The translations under genes were made by a program, and so were the position numbers. A stretch of 8,626 bases of DNA from Planctomycetales bacterium (GTDB lineage: Bacteria; Planctomycetota; Planctomycetia; Pirellulales; Thermoguttaceae): assembly GCA_007122045.1 (NCBI GenBank), contig SKJM01000380.1, positions 1-8,626 of the forward strand, in the 5' to 3' direction. How positions within the stretch are numbered: the first letter of the stretch is position 1; each line of letters opens with the position of its first letter. Of the stretch, positions 1 through 5,914 are shown piece by piece. Under the pieces are notes generated by a model. It saw nothing but the letters and a program-made list of their open reading frames with translations, was not told where the DNA came from and ran no database searches.

Positions 1-207
1 CTGCTGAACCGGCGCTCGCACGTCACCTGCGAGGACATCCAGGCGCTGGCCAAGCCGGTGCTGCGGCATCGCGTCGTATTGAGTTTCACCGCCCAGAGCG
101 AAGGCGTGACCACCGACGACCTCGTACAGCGGCTGATCGACGTGACGCCCACCAAGGAAGATGAACTGACCCGCGACGACCGGTTCCAGAAGATGTTTGC
201 CGCCTAA
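1..207 (+). CDS. MoxR-family AAA+ ATPase, C-terminal fragment (5' end outside window)
   Basis: The first 68 codons are open from base 1 and end at TAA 205-207. The translation carries the typical end of the MoxR lid domain: [20 protein letters not shown] at residues 8-27 of the fragment, then [15 protein letters not shown] at 33-47. In MoxR proteins this helical segment follows the sensor-2 region and closes the ATPase module. The Walker A, Walker B and sensor motifs lie upstream of the window and cannot be checked. The last 20 or so residues form a charged tail ([11 protein letters not shown]). MoxR ATPases are cytoplasmic hexameric ATP-driven remodellers that usually sit beside DUF58 and VWA genes, as here: the DUF58 start follows after 13 nt. 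The family call is firm because of the motif plus the neighbour; the specific substrate is unknown. Confidence 0.92.
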   Translation: MLNRRSHVTCEDIQALAKPVLRHRVVLSFTAQSEGVTTDDLVQRLIDVTPTKEDELTRDDRFQKMFAA

Positions 208-220
208 CGGCCGACCACCC

Positions 221-1123
221 ATGCCCGACCCGAAACGATTCCTCCATCCCGAAGCCATCCGCCGCATCACGCGGCTCGATCTGCGCGCGCGGCATATCGT
301 CGAGGGGTTCCTCAGCGGCATGCACCGCAGCCCGTACTTCGGCCAATCGGTCGAGTTCCGCCAGCACCGGCAATACACCTTCGGCGACGACCTGCGGTAC
401 GTGGATTGGAAGGTGTGGGCGAAGCAGGACCGCTTCTACGTGAAGCAGTTCGAAGAGGACACCAACCTCCGCTGCACGCTGCTGTGCGACGTATCGGGCA
501 GCATGCGGTACGGGCGGGGGGCGTTGACCAAGTACGAGTACGGCTGCACGATCACCGCCTGCCTTGCCTACCTGCTGCTGCGCCAGCAGGACTCCGTCGG
601 CTGCGTCGCCTTCGACGAGCAGCCGCGCACGATCGTGCCGCTCCGCACGAAGCGGAATCACCTCGACGACATCATCCAGGCCATGGACGTGAGCGAGCCG
701 CGCGACAAGACGGGCATCTTCCCCGTGCTGCGCCTGGTGGCGGAAACCTATCCGCGGCGGGGCATGGTCGTGCTCGTCAGCGATCTGCTGGTCGAGCGGC
801 CGGGGCTCCTGCGGGGGCTGAAACTCCTGCGCAGCCGGGGCCACGACGTGATGGTGTTCCACGTGATGGACGACGACGAACTCGACTTCCCGTTCACCGG
901 CCCCACCCGGTTCGAGGGGCTGGAAACCGACGACGCGCTGCGGTGCAACCCCCGGGCGCTGCGGCAGGGGTACCTGGACGCCTTGGGCGAATACCTGGCC
1001 GAGGTCCGCCACGGGTGCGTGGCCAACAAGGTCGATTACCGGCTGCTGCGCACCAGCCAGCCGCTCGATGCGGCCCTGGCCGCCTACCTCAGCAGCCGGC
1101 TCAGTACCCACCATCGAAATTGA
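221..1123 (+). CDS. DUF58 family protein with VWA-type MIDAS motif
   Basis: This 300-residue protein has the full DUF58 signature. The block VEFRQHRQYTFGDDLRYVDW lies at residues 44-63, then KVWAKQDRFYVKQFEED at 64-80, leading into a VWA-like fold with the metal-site motif D90-x-S92-x-S94 (DVSGSM). A later strand with VLVSD puts D188 where the further MIDAS aspartate is expected. There is no signal peptide or membrane segment, so it should be cytoplasmic, like MoxR. DUF58 proteins are thought to be adaptors or partners of MoxR ATPases; no enzymatic activity is established for them. I chose ATG 221 because the conserved part starts soon after it. A TTG at 197 in the same frame would add eight residues (MPPNGRPP) overlapping the MoxR stop and looks unlikely. 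No clear Shine-Dalgarno precedes 221, so translation may depend on coupling to MoxR, 13 nt upstream. Confidence 0.93.
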   Translation: MPDPKRFLHPEAIRRITRLDLRARHIVEGFLSGMHRSPYFGQSVEFRQHRQYTFGDDLRYVDWKVWAKQDRFYVKQFEEDTNLRCTLLCDVSGSMRYGRGALTKYEYGCTITACLAYLLLRQQDSVGCVAFDEQPRTIVPLRTKRNHLDDIIQAMDVSEPRDKTGIFPVLRLVAETYPRRGMVVLVSDLLVERPGLLRGLKLLRSRGHDVMVFHVMDDDELDFPFTGPTRFEGLETDDALRCNPRALRQGYLDALGEYLAEVRHGCVANKVDYRLLRTSQPLDAALAAYLSSRLSTHHRN

Positions 1124-1165
1124 CGCGAAGGAAGCAATCAAGGACGCCTGGAGAAAAGGCCCACG

Positions 1166-3388
1166 ATGCCCAGCTTTGTTTTTCAACCGCTGCTGTGGGG
1201 GTTGCTGCTGGTCGGCGTACCCGTGTTGATCCACCTGATCAACATGCTGCGCCACCGGCGCGTTCCCTGGGCGGCCATGGAGTTCCTGCTGCAAAGCCAG
1301 AAGCGGAACCGCACCTGGATCATGCTCAAGCAGCTCCTGCTGCTTCTGATGCGCATGGCCGCGGTGGCCGCCGTCGTCCTCGTGCTGGCGCAGCCGGTGC
1401 TGCGCAGCGAGTGGGGCCGGCTGTTCGGGGGTTCGAAAACCCACCACGTCGTGCTGCTCGACGACAGCTTTTCGATGGCCGACCGGTGGGCCGACACCAG
1501 CGCGTTCGAGCAGGCCAAGGCCGTCATCCGGCGGATCGGCGCCCAGGCCGCCGCGCAGCAGCAGCCGCAGGAGTTCACGCTGATCCGTTTCTCCCGGGTC
1601 GGTCGCGAGCGCCGGGGGAGCGAAATCGACCTGCTGCAGGTCACCGTCGACCGGGATTTCGAGGCCGGCCTCGAGCGAATGCTCGATGACGTGCGCCCCT
1701 CGGAAACCGCCGCCGGGCCGCTGGCCGCCCTGGCCGAAGTTCGCCGGCTGCTGGGGACCACCGACGACGAGCGGCGCATCGTGTACCTCGTTTCCGACTT
1801 CCGCACCCGCGAGTGGAACGAACCCACCGAACTGAAAAACCGCATGCAGGCCATCGCGTCCGACGGGGCCGAACTGCACCTGGTCCGCTGCGTCGATCAG
1901 CAGCGCGACAATCTGGCCATCGTTTCGCTCCGGGCCTCGCCGGGTAGCCGGGCCGTGGGCGTGCCCGTGTTCGTCGAAGTGGCGGTCCGCAACTATGGCG
2001 CCAGCCCGGCGCGCGACGTCTCGGTCCTGCTGGAAGAGAACGGGCAACCCCGGCCGGCGGTTCGCATTGCCGAAATCCCGCCCGGCGAAACCGTCGAAGA
2101 ACGCTTCCTGGTCCGCTTCGCCACGGCCGGCCAACAGCAGTTGGTGGCCCGCCTGGAGACCGATCCGGTGGCCGCCGACAACCACCGCTACGTGACCGTT
2201 GACATCCCGCTGGACGTGCCCGTCCTGCTGATCGACGACGAGCGGGCGGCCGACGCCCGGGCGCTGAGCCTCGCACTGGCGCCCGGCGGGCGGGCGGAAA
2301 CCGGCATCCGTCCGGTCATCGAAACGCCCCGCTACTTGAGCATCCACCCGCTGGACGACTACCGGGCAATTTACCTGCTCGACGTTCCGCACCTGGACCG
2401 TTCGGCCGTCGCCGCGCTGGAGGAGTTCGTCCGCAACGGCGGCGGCCTGGGCATTTTCCTGGGCGAGAAATCGGACAGCCGCTTCCTCAACGACCAACTG
2501 TACCGCTACGGCAAGGGCGTTATGCCCCTGCCCGTGACCGGGCCGGCCGAGTTGCTCGTCGACCGGCTTCAGCGGGCGCCGGACCTGCGGGTGGAGCCGC
2601 ACCCGATTTTCCGGGTGTTCGCCGGGCAGCGCAACCCCTTCTTGTCGACCGTGAACGTGACCCGCTACTTTGCCACCCCGGAGGGCTGGGACTTGGAGCC
2701 GGACCCCGGCGCCGAGGTCATCGCCCGCCTGCGCAACGGCGCGCCGCTGGTGGTGACCCGGCCGTTCGACGACGGGCGGGTGGTGGCGGTGCTGACCACG
2801 GCGGCCCCCACCTGGAACAACTGGGGGCGGAACAACCCGAGTTACGTGGTGACCATGCTGGAAACCCAAGCCTTCCTGGCCGGGCAGTCCGGCGACGGGC
2901 CCGACGCCCGAGTGGGGACCCCGGTGCGCCTGGAACTGGACCCCGGCCGGTACCAGTCGGAGGTGCGGGTGTTCCAGCCCGGCGAGGAAACGGTTTCTCC
3001 CTCGCTGACCGAGGCCGCGCTGGCCGACGGCGCCCCGGTCGTCGAACTGGACGAAACCGATCGCAGCGGCATCTATCGGATTCAACTGTTCCGCAATGAC
3101 GGTGGCTCCGAGGAGCGATGGATCGCCGTGAACGTCGAACCCGACGGCGGCAACCTGGAAACCCTCGACGGGTCGCAACTGGCCGACCGGCTGTCGGGCG
3201 TTCCGTACCAGTTCGAGCAGGCCGGCACGTTCCGGTACGCGGCGGGCGACGAGCCCGGCTACAACCTGGCTGAAGCCATCCTGTACTTCCTGGTGATCCT
3301 CCTGCTGCTCGAGCAGGTGGTGGCCTGGTGGGCGAGCTACCATCCGGCGGCGCCGCGGGCGGCCTTGGCCCAAGGAGGTGCTGCATGA
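1166..3388 (+). CDS. BatA-like membrane VWA protein with amidotransferase-like domain
   Basis: This protein has 740 residues. The N-terminus matches the BatA-type double-membrane module: hydrophobic segments at about 7-26 and 53-77, separated by a basic loop (RHRR, QKRNR) that should be cytoplasmic. That places the rest in the periplasm. A VWA domain follows at about 93-245 with an intact MIDAS start, D99-x-S101-x-S103 (DDSFSM), and D211 in YLVSDF. Residues about 248-347 look like a CARDB/Ig-type beta domain (VPVFVEVAVRNYGASPARDV). Residues about 350-570 resemble a class I glutamine-amidotransferase-like fold (VPVLLIDDER; DYRAIYLLDVP; FVRNGGGLGIFLGEK) without a nucleophile cysteine; the only cysteine in the whole protein is C242. 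A closing membrane helix lies at about 701-722. The start at ATG 1166 is preceded by a weak AAGG at 1156-1159. The end overlaps the next gene by 4 nt. Function by family: part of a MoxR-associated membrane complex; the role is unproven. Confidence 0.9.
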   Translation: MPSFVFQPLLWGLLLVGVPVLIHLINMLRHRRVPWAAMEFLLQSQKRNRTWIMLKQLLLLLMRMAAVAAVVLVLAQPVLRSEWGRLFGGSKTHHVVLLDDSFSMADRWADTSAFEQAKAVIRRIGAQAAAQQQPQEFTLIRFSRVGRERRGSEIDLLQVTVDRDFEAGLERMLDDVRPSETAAGPLAALAEVRRLLGTTDDERRIVYLVSDFRTREWNEPTELKNRMQAIASDGAELHLVRCVDQQRDNLAIVSLRASPGSRAVGVPVFVEVAVRNYGASPARDVSVLLEENGQPRPAVRIAEIPPGETVEERFLVRFATAGQQQLVARLETDPVAADNHRYVTVDIPLDVPVLLIDDERAADARALSLALAPGGRAETGIRPVIETPRYLSIHPLDDYRAIYLLDVPHLDRSAVAALEEFVRNGGGLGIFLGEKSDSRFLNDQLYRYGKGVMPLPVTGPAELLVDRLQRAPDLRVEPHPIFRVFAGQRNPFLSTVNVTRYFATPEGWDLEPDPGAEVIARLRNGAPLVVTRPFDDGRVVAVLTTAAPTWNNWGRNNPSYVVTMLETQAFLAGQSGDGPDARVGTPVRLELDPGRYQSEVRVFQPGEETVSPSLTEAALADGAPVVELDETDRSGIYRIQLFRNDGGSEERWIAVNVEPDGGNLETLDGSQLADRLSGVPYQFEQAGTFRYAAGDEPGYNLAEAILYFLVILLLLEQVVAWWASYHPAAPRAALAQGGAA
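3372..3379 (+). promoter_or_regulatory. Perfect Shine-Dalgarno site that fixes the start of the second VWA gene
   Basis: AAGGAGGT is a full match to the anti-Shine-Dalgarno core and lies 5 nt before ATG 3385. It sits inside the last codons of the upstream gene. It decides the start: a GTG at 3328 in the same frame would add 19 residues (MGELPSGG...) with no comparable site and would overlap the upstream reading frame by 61 nt. The ATGA overlap at 3385-3388 points to coupled termination and reinitiation. Confidence 0.85.
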
Positions 3389-5904
3389 ATTGGGCCCTTT
3401 TCCTCCTGCCGCCGGTCGCCACCATGGAAGCCGTCGACGGCGCCGTTCGCTCGACGTTCGAGTTCGGGCGCATCCAGACGAACACCGACTGGATTGCGCC
3501 TGTGGCGGCCTTCGTCCTGATCGGCTTGTTCGTCCGCGCGATGTACCGCCGCGATTCGGTCGACCTGCCTCGGTCGCTCTGCTGGCTGCTGACGTTTCTG
3601 CGCACCGCGGTATTCTTCGCCCTCCTGCTGCTTTACCTCCAGCCCCAATGGCGTTTGGAGCTGGAGCACACGATCAACTCGCGCGTCCTGGTACTGGCCG
3701 ACACCAGCCTGAGCATGGGTATCCTCGACGCCGAGCAGCCCGGCGCGAGCGCGCCGGCCAGCCGGGCGCAGCAGGTGAGCCGCCTTTTCCGCGAGACGCC
3801 CTTCCTGGACGAACTCCGCGAGACGCACGACGTGGAGGTCTTCCGGTTCGACGAACAGCTCTATCGCGATGCCCGCGTCTCGCTTGAAAAACGGCAGCCG
3901 GACGAGCCGGGTTCCGCGCCCGAGGCTCCCGGCGCCGGCAATCCGTCCGAGCCGCCCAAGCCCGATTGGGAGGAATTCTTGCAGCCGACCGGCACGGAAA
4001 CCCGCCTCGGCCAGGCGCTGGCTCAATTGATCGCCGACGAACGCAGTGCGCCGGTGTCGGGCATCCTCGTATTCACCGACGGCGGGCAGAACGCGGGCAT
4101 CTCGCCGGACGCCGCCGTGCAGTTGGCGCGCGAGGCCCGAATTCCCATCGTTCCCGTCGGCCTCGGCTCCGACCGGCTTCCGACCAACGTGCGCGTGGCC
4201 GACCTTATGGCCCCCGAGCGGGCCTACCCCGGCGACCGCTACACGATGACCGGGCTGGTCCAGGCACAGGGGATGGCCGGGCAGGTCGTGTCCGTGCAGT
4301 TGCTCGCCCGCGACAGCGACGCGGACGCCGAACCCGGCACCGGCGATTTGATCGAGACCCGCCAGATCACCCTCGGCGACGCCAGCGAGGTCCTGCCGGT
4401 GCGGTTCGAGGTCACACCGGACCGGGCGGGGCGACGCACCTTTGTCCTGCGCATCGACAACGTCCCCGGCGACCGCAACCCGGACGACAACCTCCGCGAG
4501 GTCGAAGTGGAGGTGGTTGACCGCAAGACTCGGGTGTTGCTGTTCGCCGGCGGGCCAACCCGCGAATACCAGTTCCTACGGAATCTCCTTTACCGCGACC
4601 GCTCGGTCGAGGTGGACGTGCTCCTTCAGACGGCGCAACAGGGCATCTTGCAGGAATCGGACCGGATTCTCGACGATTTCCCCATTACCCGCGAGGAAAT
4701 GTACGAGTACGACTGCGTGGTGGCTATTGACCCCGATTGGCAGGAATTGAGCAGCCCGCAGGTCGAGTTGCTGGAACGATGGGTCGCGGAACAGGGGGGA
4801 GGGTTGATCGTGGTCGCGGGCCCCATCTTCACGGGCCGGACCGTGGCCGGATGGGTGCAAGACCCGTCGATGGCGCCCATCCGCGCCCTGTATCCGGTGG
4901 AGTTCCAGCGGCGGTTTTCGGGAATCGACGCCGCGGCCTACGGCTCGCGCGAACCCTGGCCGCTGGAGTTCACCCGCGAGGGGCTGGAAGCCGAGTTCCT
5001 CTGGCTGGGCGACACCGAGACGAGCAGCCGGCGGGTGTGGCGCGAATTCCCGGGCGTGTACAGCTTCACGCCCCTGCGAGGCGCAAAGGACGGGGCCACC
5101 GTCCTCGCGCGGTTCTCCGACCCGCAGGCCACCGCCGGGGGCGAGCAACCCGTTTACTTGGCATGGCACTTCTACGCCTCCGGCCGCGTCTTCTACGCCG
5201 GCAGCGGCGAGATGTGGCGGCTGCGGGCCCTCGACGAGAAATACTTCGACCAGTTCTACACGAAGCTCATTCGGCATGTCTCCCGGGGCCGGCTGCTGCG
5301 CGGCTCGACCCGCGGCGTCCTGCTGGTGGGCCGGGAACGCTACCTGATGGGCGATACGGTCGAGGTCCAGGCCTACCGGTTGACCAATGCGCAGCTCGAA
5401 CCGTTCGAAGCGCCCAGCGTTCCCCTGCAAGTGATCGGCCCCGGTGGCCGCGTGCAGAGCGTGGCCCTGCAGGCCGATCCGAGCCGGGTCGGCTCCTTTG
5501 TCGGCCAGTTTACCGTATTGCAGGAGGGCGACTACCGGCTCGAGTTGCCCATTCCCGAGAGTGTCGACGAACGGCTCGCGCGGCGGATTATGGTCCGCAT
5601 CCCCCAGTTGGAGCGAGAGAACCCGCAACGCAACGACGCCCTGCTGGAACGTCTGGCCCAGGGGACCCGCGTCGACGAGGGCCAGACGGGGGTGTACTAC
5701 GTGGGCGTGGAGGAACTGTTGGCGCCGCCGCCGGACAAGCCGCCGGTGATGGAGCTTCTGAAGGACCGCACGCGCACCAGCATCCGACCCATGGCTCCCA
5801 CCAGCCGGGACTGGGAGCGCTATTGGCTCACCTGGATGATGGCCGCCCTGTGCGGCCTGCTGTTTACCGAATGGCTCCTTCGCCGCCTGGTGCGGCTTGC
5901 ATAA
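3385..5904 (+). CDS. Large membrane VWA protein with amidotransferase-like domain
   Basis: This protein has 839 residues from ATG 3385, which is set by the perfect Shine-Dalgarno and the ATGA overlap. Membrane helices at about 36-52 and 65-85 flank a basic loop (RAMYRRDS), and a last helix at about 813-830 is followed by RRLVRLA. The long middle part should therefore be periplasmic. The VWA domain has D106-x-S108-x-S110 (DTSLSM), a likely MIDAS threonine in GTETRLGQAL (203-212) and D232 in FTDGG. It is interrupted by a Pro/Glu/Gly-rich stretch at about 171-195. A beta domain (about 265-378) is followed by a class I amidotransferase-like fold (TRVLLFAGGPTREYQFLRNL at 382-401; WVAEQGGGLIVVAGP at 466-480) with no cysteine at the elbow. 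A conserved-looking segment with MWRLR and YFDQFYTKLIRHV lies at 610-632, then a beta-rich region to about 740. The architecture parallels the preceding gene, and the two products may form a heteromeric membrane unit. The family is clear; the exact function is unknown. Confidence 0.9.
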   Translation: MNWALFLLPPVATMEAVDGAVRSTFEFGRIQTNTDWIAPVAAFVLIGLFVRAMYRRDSVDLPRSLCWLLTFLRTAVFFALLLLYLQPQWRLELEHTINSRVLVLADTSLSMGILDAEQPGASAPASRAQQVSRLFRETPFLDELRETHDVEVFRFDEQLYRDARVSLEKRQPDEPGSAPEAPGAGNPSEPPKPDWEEFLQPTGTETRLGQALAQLIADERSAPVSGILVFTDGGQNAGISPDAAVQLAREARIPIVPVGLGSDRLPTNVRVADLMAPERAYPGDRYTMTGLVQAQGMAGQVVSVQLLARDSDADAEPGTGDLIETRQITLGDASEVLPVRFEVTPDRAGRRTFVLRIDNVPGDRNPDDNLREVEVEVVDRKTRVLLFAGGPTREYQFLRNLLYRDRSVEVDVLLQTAQQGILQESDRILDDFPITREEMYEYDCVVAIDPDWQELSSPQVELLERWVAEQGGGLIVVAGPIFTGRTVAGWVQDPSMAPIRALYPVEFQRRFSGIDAAAYGSREPWPLEFTREGLEAEFLWLGDTETSSRRVWREFPGVYSFTPLRGAKDGATVLARFSDPQATAGGEQPVYLAWHFYASGRVFYAGSGEMWRLRALDEKYFDQFYTKLIRHVSRGRLLRGSTRGVLLVGRERYLMGDTVEVQAYRLTNAQLEPFEAPSVPLQVIGPGGRVQSVALQADPSRVGSFVGQFTVLQEGDYRLELPIPESVDERLARRIMVRIPQLERENPQRNDALLERLAQGTRVDEGQTGVYYVGVEELLAPPPDKPPVMELLKDRTRTSIRPMAPTSRDWERYWLTWMMAALCGLLFTEWLLRRLVRLA
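3740..3757 (+). repeat. GC-rich inverted repeat inside the second VWA gene
   Basis: Two perfect 8-base arms (CCGGCGCG and CGCGCCGG) are separated by AG. The repeat lies in codons just after the MIDAS motif (residues about 119-124, PGASAP). It could form a hairpin in the mRNA, but arms of this kind are expected by chance in DNA of this composition, so a function is not supported beyond the symmetry itself. Confidence 0.3.
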
Positions 5905-5913
5905 ACGGTTTAT
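5901..5913 (+). repeat. Short AT-rich palindrome at the junction of the second VWA and DUF4175-like genes
   Basis: ATAAAC-G-GTTTAT is a perfect inverted repeat with 6-base arms around one central G. It spans the TAA stop at 5902-5904 and ends 1 nt before ATG 5915. It is the most AT-rich spot in an otherwise very GC-rich region. With so short a centre it is a weak hairpin, and there is no T-run, so it is not a terminator. It may simply keep the start region open, or be chance. Confidence 0.3.
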
Positions 5914-5914
5914 C

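Noticed and set aside
1124..1165. Possible promoter or small gene in the 42 nt spacer before the BatA-like gene
   Set aside because: There is no -10/-35-like pair, and no start codon other than the gene's own. The purine-rich stretch is better read as a weak ribosome-binding region.
406..1689. Plus-strand open frame of 427 codons in another frame across the DUF58 and BatA-like genes
   Set aside because: The translation is Arg/Ala/Pro/Gly-rich low-complexity sequence and overlaps two genes with firm domain matches.
86..3373. A stop-free minus-strand reading frame of 1095 codons opposite the DUF58, BatA-like and upstream genes
   Set aside because: It runs across three well-supported plus-strand genes, its translation is rich in Gln, His, Arg, Val and Gly with no recognisable domain, and it is explained by high-GC codon use that removes stops from this antisense frame.
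3740..3757. Intrinsic terminator at the 8-bp-arm inverted repeat
   Set aside because: It has no T-run, only a 2 nt centre, and lies in the middle of a coding region; arms of this kind are expected in GC-rich DNA.
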